From Enterococcus innesii (GTDB taxonomy: Bacteria; Bacillota; Bacilli; Lactobacillales; Enterococcaceae), in contig JAHHEN010000003.1 in assembly GCA_018982785.1 (NCBI GenBank), forward strand, positions 531,001 to 595,000: a stretch of 64,000 nucleotides of DNA, read 5' to 3'. The first letter of the stretch is position 1. Each line of letters starts with the position of its first letter. A model generated the notes under the pieces. The model was not told the origin of the DNA, did not search any database, and was given only the letters and a program-made list of their open reading frames with translations. The position numbers and the translations under genes are program-made. Shown in pieces: positions 55,758 to 64,000 of this stretch.

Positions 55758-57122
55758 TTACTTTAACAAGCCATCCAGGGCCAATTGATTCAAAAAATGC
55801 AACGGAAAAGAAATGGTAGGATTAAAAAAGTAATCCATTGTTGCTAATTGGTGCAAGGACGTTTTGCTATTGATTAACGTTGAAATCGTGTTGATGATCT
55901 CTAAACTTCCACGATCACTCGTGATGATTTGCCCTCCCATGATTATTTTCGTTTGCTGATCAAAAATCAGTTTTAAGGTTACTTCAAAATCCTCATCTGT
56001 CGCGAAAAATGTCCGAGAATGAAATGTCTGCGTCACTGAATCTACTTCAAAGCCGTAATACGGTGCCTCAGTCTCATTGATACCTGAACTGCTGACAAAA
56101 TAGCCAAACAATTTACTAACAACCGTGCGCTGCATTTTGGGAAAAGGAATTTTCGTCGTTCCCTGCTCATTAGCCAATACATTGGTAGCAGCTACGATCC
56201 CCGTCCGATAAGCATTAGTCACTAAAGGGATATACAAAGAGCTATCCGAATGATTGAAAGGAATCGAGACGAGATCGCCGATCGCATAGATGGATGGATC
56301 AGACGTTTGCAAGTATTCATTTGTAAATACCGTGCCATCGAGATTTAGTTTTAAAAAGTCTTCTACTAAGGCGACATTCGGTCGCGGATTTACAGCATAA
56401 ACGACTACATCAGCTTGAATCTGGGTTCCATTTGAAAGCTCAATTCCTTGATATTCGCCCTTCTCGTCTTTGATCGTATGGGCAACGTTGCTGTTAAGAT
56501 AAATTTGTAAGTTCTCTGGAAAACGTTCCATCAAAATTTCTGCAACTTCATGATCAAAATAACGGAACAACAGCGTATCCATTCGATCGATTAAGTGAAT
56601 CGCTTTTTGCTGTCCACTTAACGATTCCGCCAATTCAAACCCAATCAGGCCAGCGCCGACGATCGCCACGGTTTGCGCCTTTTCGATTTTTTCTAGTGCT
56701 TGCTTTGATTGACCAATCGTTTTGTAGGTCGTTATATGTGCTTCAACATCTGAGGCGAACTCCGAGCGGAAAGTACTCGATCCCATCGCTAAAATTAAGC
56801 CATCATAACTCACTTCATCTTCTTGTCGATATGATTCCGTTGACGTCACAAATTGAACCAGTTTTTCTTGCGGAAAAATGTTTATGACTTCACTGTTCAG
56901 CATCACATTGATTCCTTCTGAAAGAAGCTCGCTAGCAGTTGTGGTCCGTGAGTCTTCCAGACGCGAGATATATCCTTCTAAAACTAAATTCAAGCTGCTG
57001 GCAACGTAACCAAGGACACCTGATTTTTCTATAATAATCACATCGACTTTGGGGTCAACTTTTTTTAAATGACGGGCAGCAGCAATTCCTGCATGAGAGC
57101 CTCCAATAATCACTATTCTCAT
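55758..57122 (-). CDS. NADH oxidase/peroxidase-like flavoprotein with Ser at the redox Cys position
   Basis: 454-residue FAD/NAD(P)H pyridine nucleotide-disulphide oxidoreductase of the Nox/Npr/CoADR group. It has FAD loop IVIIGGSHAGIAAARHL (His10 kept), NAD loop TVAIVGAGLIGFELAESL and SIYAIGDLVSIPFNHSDSSL. E. faecalis Nox and Npr have Cys42 in SFLSCG. Here the aligned stretch is VLGYVASSLNL, with Ser at 42 and no Cys nearby. The chemistry may therefore give H2O2 or use another acceptor. The ATG overlaps the stop of the Mga-type regulator (ATGA). Confidence 0.8.
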   Translation of the reverse strand: MRIVIIGGSHAGIAAARHLKKVDPKVDVIIIEKSGVLGYVASSLNLVLEGYISRLEDSRTTTASELLSEGINVMLNSEVINIFPQEKLVQFVTSTESYRQEDEVSYDGLILAMGSSTFRSEFASDVEAHITTYKTIGQSKQALEKIEKAQTVAIVGAGLIGFELAESLSGQQKAIHLIDRMDTLLFRYFDHEVAEILMERFPENLQIYLNSNVAHTIKDEKGEYQGIELSNGTQIQADVVVYAVNPRPNVALVEDFLKLNLDGTVFTNEYLQTSDPSIYAIGDLVSIPFNHSDSSLYIPLVTNAYRTGIVAATNVLANEQGTTKIPFPKMQRTVVSKLFGYFVSSSGINETEAPYYGFEVDSVTQTFHSRTFFATDEDFEVTLKLIFDQQTKIIMGGQIITSDRGSLEIINTISTLINSKTSLHQLATMDYFFNPTISFPLHFLNQLALDGLLK

Positions 57123-58587
57123 ATCTTTTCCAACTCACTTTCAAGGTTCTCATTGCGTATTTCATCCACGATTTGATGAAGTCGCTCTTCTTCAAATGGG
57201 GTTGCACCACCTGTTAAAATCAATCGCTTCTTATAACGATAGCCTTCCGAGATCTCAGAATGATCAACAATCAATAAATCATAGTCCTTCTCCTTCGTCC
57301 CATCGAAGTGAATATTCGGATAGCCAGCCAATTCTTTGATCAAAAAACGCCGCAAAAAGCCACTGCGTAATCGTGATTGAGTCAACAAAATGCCTACGGT
57401 AAATGCTTTTTCCTGTTTTACTTGAATCCATTGACGGATCAAAAGCAATTCATTGGTTAAATGCTGCTTTTTCTCAAGAGAAAAAGACTGGTTTACGTTT
57501 TTCTCCAACTGTTCGATTGCTTGTTGTGCCACTACAATCAAGCTTTCATTCGCAACACTTTGCGGCTGAAATTCAGCAAAAGCAATAATGCCGCCATGAA
57601 TGTATAGCGCTTGGATCGTTACGCTGGTTAAGAAGACACCCAACTCCACTGAAGTTTCTGCGGACTTTCTTTCACTATCACCGATCGCCTGCAACAACTC
57701 TTCATTTAATGCTTCGATTTCTCGGAAGAAAAGTGACTTCTGGCTTAATCCCTCCTCTGAAGGACCAATCAAGCCTTCTGCTAGTAAAAACAAATAGAAA
57801 TAAACCGTTTCATAATCGCTCCAGGAAACCGCAAAACGACTGAGGTAGCGTCCTAAGATATTCCGCAGAATCTGGAACATGGCTTCATTTTCTAGAGACT
57901 TTAATAGGTGATACGAGGCTTCATGCTGCTGTGAGCCACGATAATCAAAACGAGCTTCCATAATGCCTAGCCATAACCCAACTTTCCAACGCTCAGCTTG
58001 ACTAAACGTTGTCTGTAACTGTTTTTCAATAACTCGAATCAAATTATTGATGGCTGGAGCATTCAAGCGGGTAATCAATTCTTCATTGGGATAACTTTGT
58101 GAAAAAAATTGATAATAGAAAAAACGAATTTGCTTTTCATCCCCAATTAATTTTTTATTTTTTAATTGGATATCGAACTCTTTCAATAATTGATTGATGG
58201 CTTTGAATCGACGAAACAAAGATGCTTCACTCAACATGAGTTCTAACATCATTTTCGTCGTTGACTCATCTCGATGAAAAAACAAATAAGACAAAATCTG
58301 AAAATCGATCGCCTCTGACAGATACGAATAAAAGAATTTTTTAGTGAGAAATCAAGCGGAAGTGTTAACTGTACTTGATCATTTTCTAAATAAGTCAATG
58401 TCGCATCCTCATGGAAAGCGACTAAATTCTGATGAAGATTTTGAAGCTCTTTTTGCAAAGTGGGGGCGGAAATGGATAATGTTTTTGCAAGTTTCTTATA
58501 AGAGATCTCTGAGCCATTCTGAAAAAAAACAGCTAAAATTTGAAAATGAACCTGCTGATTTTTTTCAAGCAGCTGCATAACATTCAT
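57119..58587 (-). CDS. Mga-type helix-turn-helix regulator, frame broken once
   Basis: About 490 residues after restoring one A near 58343 (DFSLKK then FFYSYLSEAIDFQILSYLFF). The start is MNVMQLLEKNQQVHFQILAV at 58587 behind AAGGAGG. The N-terminal HTH (YKKLAKTLSISAPTLQKELQ) is followed by the second Mga HTH (LMLSEASLFRRFKAINQLLK). The C-terminal part (YDLLIVDHSEISEG) resembles the EIIB-like domain of PRD/Mga regulators. It overlaps the flavoprotein gene by four bases and most likely controls it. Confidence 0.8.
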
Positions 58588-58749
58588 TTTTGAACCTCCT
58601 TCACCTTTCACATACTAATTTCCCAATTAATGACTCATTTGTCAACTATAAAATTTGCCTGAATGACTTTGAATTAGACGGATAAAGCGTTATTTATTGT
58701 TCCTAAAGCGCGGGAATGGTAAAATTCTTGAGAAGAAAGGTGGTGAACT

Positions 58750-59853
58750 ATGGGAAAACGAATGTTAGCATTTTTTCGAGCCGATCGATTATTTTCGATT
58801 TCCCTGCTACTAGCACTCATTGCTTGTTGTTTTGGCACCTTCCGTTGGTCGTTTATTGACTTCAAAGTGATCTTGTCGCTGTTTGGATTAATGCTAGTGA
58901 TCAATGGGTTGGAAGAAGCTGGCTTATTACGGGTATTTGGGCAAAAATTGGTGGAAAAGAGCCGCAGTTTGCGGGATTTGATTCGTGCAGTCGTTCTTCT
59001 AAGCTTTTTTAGTTCGATGTTCTTAACGAACGATGTAGCTATTTTAACCTTATTGCCCATCTATCTGCTTTTAACGAGACAAGAACAACAGCGAACTAGT
59101 GTCATATTAGGCGCCGTCTATTTAATCGTAGCAGCCAATTTAGGAAGTAGCCTTTTTCCCTTTGGAAACCCGCAAAACTTATTTTTATTTTCTTATTATC
59201 ACATCTCACTAGGACAGTTCATGTGGACAACCGGTACTTTCGTGGGGTTTTCCTTACTATTACTGCTTGTTTCGGTTCAGCTTATTTCAAAATCGCCTCT
59301 AGAAATCACTATTCAAGAAGACGCCTATGAAAAAAAAACAGCGATGCGCCATGCAGGCTTGTTTGTTATCATGATTTTGGGTATTTTTAGTGTTCTACCC
59401 ATCTCCATAGCCGTTCTTATCGTCGTAGCCGTGGTTTGGTTCAGCAATAAACGGTTATTTTCCAAAGTTGATTATCGTTTATTGCTTACCTTCATTTGCT
59501 TCTTCTTGATCGTTGGCAATATTCAAGACCAAACGTGGATCACCAATCGCATTCGACCGTATTTTCAAGAAACACATCGCGCTTTTTTAGGCAGTATTTT
59601 ACTCTCTCAAGGAATCTCTAACGTTCCAGCAGCGATTTTGATCGCTCCCTTCACCGACTTGGAAAAAGCCGTTCTTTTAGGGGTCAATGTCGGCGGATTG
59701 GGTACATTGATTGCTTCACTAGCCAATTTGATTGGCTATAAGTTACTGAAACAAGCTCGAGCCAAAGAAGCCAAAGCATTTCAAAAATGGTTCTTAATCG
59801 TCAATCTTCTTTTCTTACTGATCTTAGGAACGACTGTCTATCTTTTCTTATAA
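58750..59853 (+). CDS. IT-superfamily (ArsB/NhaD/SLC13-like) permease
   Basis: 367-residue membrane protein with ten or so segments. The hairpin SSMFLTNDVAILTLLPIYLL and NLGSSLFPFGNPQNLFLF are the signature re-entrant regions of the ion transporter superfamily. SNVPAAILIAPFTDLEKAVL is the second copy. Substrate may be an anion, a dicarboxylate or Na+/H+. AAAGGTGGTG precedes the ATG. It is divergent from the Mga-type regulator. Confidence 0.85.
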   Translation: MGKRMLAFFRADRLFSISLLLALIACCFGTFRWSFIDFKVILSLFGLMLVINGLEEAGLLRVFGQKLVEKSRSLRDLIRAVVLLSFFSSMFLTNDVAILTLLPIYLLLTRQEQQRTSVILGAVYLIVAANLGSSLFPFGNPQNLFLFSYYHISLGQFMWTTGTFVGFSLLLLLVSVQLISKSPLEITIQEDAYEKKTAMRHAGLFVIMILGIFSVLPISIAVLIVVAVVWFSNKRLFSKVDYRLLLTFICFFLIVGNIQDQTWITNRIRPYFQETHRAFLGSILLSQGISNVPAAILIAPFTDLEKAVLLGVNVGGLGTLIASLANLIGYKLLKQARAKEAKAFQKWFLIVNLLFLLILGTTVYLFL

Positions 59854-59866
59854 CAAAAGCGATGCA

Positions 59867-59967
59867 AAACGAGATTCCAGCATAAGGACATTTGCAGCCA
59901 GTAGTCAAAAGAGGCATAACTACTGTTTCTGTTTTTCGCTCTTATGTCAGAATCTCGTTTTTTTTTG
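59867..59967. terminator. Large bidirectional terminator
   Basis: AAACGAGATTC and GAATCTCGTTT arms continue into CATAAG / CTTATG, with a loop of about 60 bases. T-runs on the plus strand. Confidence 0.7.
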
Positions 59968-59984
59968 ATCTCTTTGAGGGATTA

Positions 59985-60701
59985 CTATCGAGATAAAAGA
60001 AGTTCAAAGGTTATTTTCGTATGGCTTTCAACAGTCAGCGATTCACCAAAGATACGTTGAACCATTTGTTTCCGCTGTTCCAATGAATACTCATCCTCAA
60101 AATAAAGATGAAAGAGATCCCGATCGATCTCTTCTTTCACCATATACTCAAACTGGCAGCTCCGCCATTCAATTGCCTCTTCTGATAACCACTTCTTGTA
60201 GTAGGTATTAAGCTGTAACTCTTTTTCAGCTACGGGGTCTTCTTCAAAGGGCTGAAACACATTTTCGACTTCAGCGATTGTTCTAAGAATAATCAATTGA
60301 TCGGTTTTCTTTCGCAACTGCAGCAATGTCTTTTTGTCTCTTAGTGCTGGATTCATGGCCATGAAAATACAGGGCCAGTGCTGGTCCGTCGTTAAAAAGT
60401 CGCTTTGGCTCTGTTGGATCAGGTGTAGTTTATTCTGTGGATCATCAATCGTTTCTTCAATTATTCTAAGCATTTCCTTTGAAAAATCAATCGCATAATA
60501 CTCATTTACATAAGGATAAAATGCGGGGATATAGCGACCCGCACCAGCAGCAAAGTCAACAAAAATAGATATCGGGAACACTTGCTGCTCCAATAAGTAA
60601 GCAACTACCTCTTTCGCAATCTGCAATGAAGACTCCTGCTGGATTTGTGCATAATCTTGAGCAAACTCATCCCAAAACAGGATTGCTTCCTCTTCTTCCA
60701 T
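59985..60701 (-). CDS. Class I SAM-dependent methyltransferase
   Basis: 238 residues. Motif I is SIFVDFAAGAGRYIPAFYPY and motif II YAIDFSKEMLRIIEETI. The substrate is unknown. It directly abuts the oxidoreductase gene, whose stop is one base before this ATG, so the two are cotranscribed and probably share a pathway. Confidence 0.82.
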   Translation of the reverse strand: MEEEEAILFWDEFAQDYAQIQQESSLQIAKEVVAYLLEQQVFPISIFVDFAAGAGRYIPAFYPYVNEYYAIDFSKEMLRIIEETIDDPQNKLHLIQQSQSDFLTTDQHWPCIFMAMNPALRDKKTLLQLRKKTDQLIILRTIAEVENVFQPFEEDPVAEKELQLNTYYKKWLSEEAIEWRSCQFEYMVKEEIDRDLFHLYFEDEYSLEQRKQMVQRIFGESLTVESHTKITFELLLSR

Positions 60702-61709
60702 CTATAAGACGCCCCCTGTAATCACAGTCTTGCCTTTATTTCCCCGCTCAACCGCTTCGGTACCGAGTTTTAAGTTTTCGATCGTGATTCCTCCATCAAT
60801 CGTTTGGACCGCAGTGGTGTGAATTTTGCCATTAACTAACAGCGAAGCGATTCGTTTTAAGATCGCTCCTTGGGTTTCAAACATCAGTTGAGCATCTGTT
60901 TTGGCAAACATGTACTCCCAATAAAAATCGATGCTAAGGTTTTTAAATGGGTTTAAATCGAGCGCTTCTTTCGTATTGACGATCATTCCGACTTTACCAA
61001 ATGGGACGATTGCTTTCGTTAATTGTGGCAAATAGGTGGAGGCATCATAAAAAATGGCAATGGCTGAAAAAGGTTTGTTTATTTGTTCGGCTAAAGGTAA
61101 ACGGTGATTAAGAACATGATCCACTTGATTGTTTTTTAGCCACTCGTTGTTTCTAGGACTAGCAGTGCCATAAACGGTTAAACCTGCCCATTTTGCTAAT
61201 TGTGCAGCGATCGAACCCACACCGCCGCTGGCATTGATCAACAAAATCGATCCTTGATTGGCGTTTTCTTCAGGAATATATCCAAATTTTTCAAATAGCA
61301 ATTCCCATGCGGTTAAACTCGTTAATGGTAAAGCTGCAAGATCACCGTCAGAAAAGCCGGCTGGTGCCTTTGCTGCGATTCGAGAATCAACAGCTTGAAA
61401 CCTTTGATTCGCACCAGGTCGTTGTGTGGTTCCGGCATAGAATACCCGATCACCAACGGCAAAGCCACTAACTGCTGAGCCGATTTCTTTAACGATCCCA
61501 ACGGCATCATACCCTTGGATCTGGAAATCTTCACTTAAAACAGTCATTTGCCGACGTTTCGTATCGATTGGATTGACCGAAACTGCTCGTACTTCCACCA
61601 GTAAATCATGTGTTTGGCAAATCGGTATAGGAATTTCCTTTTCAGTAAATACTTCTAGATCATCTAAAGATCGTCCTTCATAAAAACCTAGTGCTTTATT
61701 TTTCATCAT
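60702..61709 (-). CDS. Zinc-type alcohol dehydrogenase/quinone oxidoreductase
   Basis: 335-residue medium-chain dehydrogenase of the quinone-oxidoreductase subgroup. Blocks are VSVNPIDTKRRQMTVL, GYDAVGIVKEIGSAVSGF, GDRVFYAGTTQRPGANQRFQ, LTAWELLFEK and the NADPH loop LLINASGGVGSIAAQLAKWA. Catalytic zinc ligands are not obvious, so it probably reduces enones or quinones with NADPH. AAGGAG lies five to eight bases before the paired ATGs. Confidence 0.85.
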   Translation of the reverse strand: MMKNKALGFYEGRSLDDLEVFTEKEIPIPICQTHDLLVEVRAVSVNPIDTKRRQMTVLSEDFQIQGYDAVGIVKEIGSAVSGFAVGDRVFYAGTTQRPGANQRFQAVDSRIAAKAPAGFSDGDLAALPLTSLTAWELLFEKFGYIPEENANQGSILLINASGGVGSIAAQLAKWAGLTVYGTASPRNNEWLKNNQVDHVLNHRLPLAEQINKPFSAIAIFYDASTYLPQLTKAIVPFGKVGMIVNTKEALDLNPFKNLSIDFYWEYMFAKTDAQLMFETQGAILKRIASLLVNGKIHTTAVQTIDGGITIENLKLGTEAVERGNKGKTVITGGVL

Positions 61710-61780
61710 ACTGCTCCTTCCAAAAAAAGTGCTGAATAGTTATAAAAACCATTCTAGCACTCTTAACCAATTTAGAACAT

Positions 61781-62842
61781 TTATTCTTCACCTTTTACCA
61801 CAAGTGGAACTAAAAACGGATAGCTTGTGAAGAAATCTAATAAGGATCGCTTCCATTGATCTGAGTCAATCGTTAGTAAAGTGGACTCTGTATACAAATG
61901 GATCGTCAATCGTTGATTTTTATCAAGTAAAATAAGAATTTCGCCTTTGTTTTCTGTGATAAAATCATATTGCTGATTCTCCATCGTGATAATAAAAATT
62001 TGATCGAGAACTTCTGCTGCAACAGGAAAATCTGTTTCCATATCGACAGCTAAGGTTTGGGTATTGTCGATCAAGCTTGGTGAAACCGTAAAGCCTAATT
62101 CTTTTAAATGCGCCAATACCAAGTTGACATCATAATTAAAAAGCGAAAGCTGATTGACCGAGAAAATATTCTCCGCATGCCATTGACTGATTAAATGCAA
62201 AATCTGTTCATCATTGACAACCACCGACTGGGAGTTTGAATTGATAGTCAACAATGGCAAATAACTGGATTGATACGTAGAATTGACTGGATTTAGTTTA
62301 AAACTAAACTCGAGCTCCTTTGTTTCTGTTAAACGAAAACGGACATTGAAATGCTTTGTCTTCCATGTATCATAGTTATCGGTAGCAGTTAAATGAATCG
62401 TTTTTAATGGTTTCAAGAATTCATAGGCATAGTATTCAAGCAATGTCTTTTTGGCGATCACCGAAATATCTTGATCTGTTAAAATCAACTGACGGTAATG
62501 AGCAAGCAATCCAGAAAAATCAGCTTCCATGATTGATTTTCGCAATTTTAAATCAGCTAGTTCGTTTTCGGCTTGCTCAATAAGCGATTCGATTCGTTGG
62601 TGATCTTGCGCTTTTACAGCGTAATAATCATCTTCGTAGTCAGATTCTTCTTCCGCTGAATCAAACGAATCATCCGCTACATTTCTACTATCTTCTACTA
62701 AAGGACCGTCATTCACTAAGTCCGTCGCATTTGTTGGTACGTTTACCTCAACTTCATTAGCGCCTTCTGTTTGAATCTCTAGCGTCGGTTCCTGCTCCAG
62801 CAGCTGTGATTCATCAGGATTTGTCTGCGTTTCTTTCGTCAA
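61781..62842 (-). CDS. Hypothetical acidic protein beside the rrn operon
   Basis: 353 residues, unknown function. The first 75 are very acidic and disordered (EEESDYEDDYYAVKAQDHQR at the end). A short coil (RIESLIEQAENELADLKLRK) leads to a beta-rich region (IHLTATDNYDTWKTKHFNVR, FRLTETKELEFSFKLNP). The TTG start lies inside the preceding gene (29-base overlap) with AAAGGAG upstream. No membrane segment or signal peptide. Confidence 0.65.
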   Translation of the reverse strand: MTKETQTNPDESQLLEQEPTLEIQTEGANEVEVNVPTNATDLVNDGPLVEDSRNVADDSFDSAEEESDYEDDYYAVKAQDHQRIESLIEQAENELADLKLRKSIMEADFSGLLAHYRQLILTDQDISVIAKKTLLEYYAYEFLKPLKTIHLTATDNYDTWKTKHFNVRFRLTETKELEFSFKLNPVNSTYQSSYLPLLTINSNSQSVVVNDEQILHLISQWHAENIFSVNQLSLFNYDVNLVLAHLKELGFTVSPSLIDNTQTLAVDMETDFPVAAEVLDQIFIITMENQQYDFITENKGEILILLDKNQRLTIHLYTESTLLTIDSDQWKRSLLDFFTSYPFLVPLVVKGEE

Positions 62843-63725
62843 TATCAGTCAGCTCCTTTCCCGTATAGTGAGCTAAGAAAGCCATTATTTTTGTCGTAAA
62901 TTCATCAAAAGAACCAAAAAAAGTATCAATTTGACGAAATTCTTTTTCTACGATCGCTTTCTTTAAGCGCAATGTTTGATATTGCTGCTGTAGGCGTTCT
63001 TTTTCAGCAAAAACCTCTTCATTATTATTTGAATATCTTTCCCATTCTCTACGTTTGGCTTCTAATGCTTTTCGCTCAGAAGTTAAATGTTCTAGTTCTT
63101 CATCGATTTTTGTCCGATTGAAAAAACCCTTTGATTCAGTTAATTCATTTTCGGCTTCCGTAAGTTGATCGATCTGATTTTGGATTTCCTTTACCTCAGA
63201 TAACGCTGTGATCCGTTTGGCTTCTAGTTTGTCCATCTGCTGTTCGATTGCTGTCAGCATCTCACGATTACCTCGTTGGAACTTTTCCCACTCTTCATCT
63301 ATCTCAGGGATAACAAAAATTTCGGGAATACTCGCATCGATACCAATCGTCGCTCGCTCATGATAATAGGTTCCTAACTTATAGTAATGCACCGTAGGAG
63401 ATATTTTGGCACAATGCATCATAAATGGGAAAGCTTGGGTGAAGTTATCGTGGAACTTCCTTGATAACAATTCATCAATCTCATGATTTTGATTTGATGT
63501 TTCTTTTAACTGTTTGTGCAATCGACCATTATATATACGATAAATTTCAGGAATATCCTCTTTTTCGATCGCTACTTCAAAATCTTGCAGGTCTTGCAGC
63601 ATTTGACCGATATTTTTTGAGGCTACTTGTTTGATATCGCCAAAGGATATTTCTTCATTCGCTGAAACTGAAACAACGTCTTGATCTTGAACAACATTTT
63701 GTTCTTTTTTGGCATCGTCAGTCAT
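62814..63725 (-). CDS. Hypothetical coiled-coil protein beside the rrn operon
   Basis: 303 residues, unknown function. The N-terminal half is globular (YNGRLHKQLKETSNQNHEID, FHDNFTQAFPFMMHCAKISP). Residues 155-270 are a long coiled coil (TAIEQQMDKLEAKRITALSE through LEHLTSERKALEAKRREWER). It may have been called SbcC-like elsewhere because of that coil, but no ATPase motif is present. It is coupled to the acidic protein downstream. Confidence 0.65.
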   Translation of the reverse strand: MTDDAKKEQNVVQDQDVVSVSANEEISFGDIKQVASKNIGQMLQDLQDFEVAIEKEDIPEIYRIYNGRLHKQLKETSNQNHEIDELLSRKFHDNFTQAFPFMMHCAKISPTVHYYKLGTYYHERATIGIDASIPEIFVIPEIDEEWEKFQRGNREMLTAIEQQMDKLEAKRITALSEVKEIQNQIDQLTEAENELTESKGFFNRTKIDEELEHLTSERKALEAKRREWERYSNNNEEVFAEKERLQQQYQTLRLKKAIVEKEFRQIDTFFGSFDEFTTKIMAFLAHYTGKELTDIDERNADKS

Positions 63726-63828
63726 ATGATCCCTCCTAAAAATACTTCACTACTAGTGTATCATTTTTTTCCATAAAAAGTTATTTTAAGTGATTGTTTT
63801 TAGAAAAATGATACATCGTTGTAATAAC

Positions 63829-63860
63829 AAAAAAACACATGTCAATTAAGACATGTGTTT
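63829..63860 (-). terminator. Terminator of the rRNA operon
   Basis: Minus strand AACACATGTC-TTAATT-GACATGTGTT followed by T-run, directly after the 5S gene. Confidence 0.88.
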
Positions 63861-63864
63861 GGCT

Positions 63865-63980
63865 GCGTGGCGACGTCCTACTCTCACAAAGGGAAACCCT
63901 TCACTACAATCGGCGCTAAGAAGCTTAACTTCTGTGTTCGGCATGGTTACAGGTGTATCCTTCTTGCTATCGCCACCACA
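63865..63980 (-). rRNA. rrf: 5S ribosomal RNA
   Basis: About 116 bases. The minus strand begins TGTGGTGGCGATAGC, contains ACACCTGTAACCATGCCGAA and CACAGAAGTTAAGC (the conserved 5S loop B/C region), and ends GAGAGTAGGACGTCGCCACG. Its 5' and 3' ends pair (GTGGCGA / TCGCCAC). The 23S gene should lie just beyond the window edge. Confidence 0.95.
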
Positions 63981-64000
63981 CTATTCAATTGAGTAAGTCT

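Overview
The window looks like a chromosomal segment of a low-to-mid GC Lactobacillales bacterium, most likely an Enterococcus. Pointers are the AddAB pair, the Phe T-box in front of pheST, a DUF4649-type small protein, a Mga-type regulator, ahpCF, dense AGGAGG ribosome binding sites and short convergent intergenic terminators. A species in the E. casseliflavus/gallinarum group is possible but is only an impression. No insertion sequence, prophage, CRISPR array or tRNA gene was seen. The segment ends in the 5S gene and terminator of an rRNA operon read on the minus strand.
Layout: (1) 1-4.8 kb, murI-rph and a polar amino acid (glutamine/glutamate type) ABC importer. (2) 4.9-18.5 kb, trpS, T-box-controlled pheST, an HxlR regulator, addAB and signal peptidase I. 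(3) 18.7-24.7 kb, an aldehyde dehydrogenase, a nitroreductase, small membrane proteins and a P1B-type metal exporter behind a double operator. (4) 24.8-30.1 kb, a reduced Rnf-like cluster (rnfC, rnfD, one RnfA/E-like gene), small proteins, and an ECF S-component with a DUF4430 lipoprotein. (5) 30.2-40.3 kb, a C69 dipeptidase, a malX-malY-like pair with an RpiR regulator and a cre site, a KefF-like flavoprotein with a coupled 57-residue protein, D-amino acid transaminase, an AI-2E family permease and a GNAT. (6) 40.5-44.7 kb, an envelope operon (two SEDS proteins, PAP2 phosphatase, LCP protein) preceded by what reads as an M-box Mg2+ riboswitch with its own terminator. (7) 44.9-49.4 kb, a short MutS2-like ATPase behind a leader-peptide attenuator, then ahpCF. 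(8) 49.6-55.2 kb, a DUF4649 protein, a PadR/membrane protein pair with an operator over its promoter, and a Fur-box-controlled iron-siderophore importer. (9) 55.7-63.7 kb, an NADH-oxidase-like flavoprotein with Ser in place of the redox Cys, coupled to a Mga-type regulator, an IT-superfamily permease, a methyltransferase/oxidoreductase pair and two unknown acidic coiled-coil proteins beside the rrn operon.
Two regulatory elements stand out: the M-box on a cell-wall operon rather than on a Mg2+ transporter, and a six-codon upstream ORF embedded in mutually exclusive hairpins before the MutS2-like gene.
At least 20 reading-frame breaks fall in otherwise well-preserved genes, including essential ones (murI, trpS, pheS, pheT). 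Nearly all are one-base losses in homopolymers. They look like uncorrected sequencing errors, so the broken genes are annotated here as single reconstructed loci.
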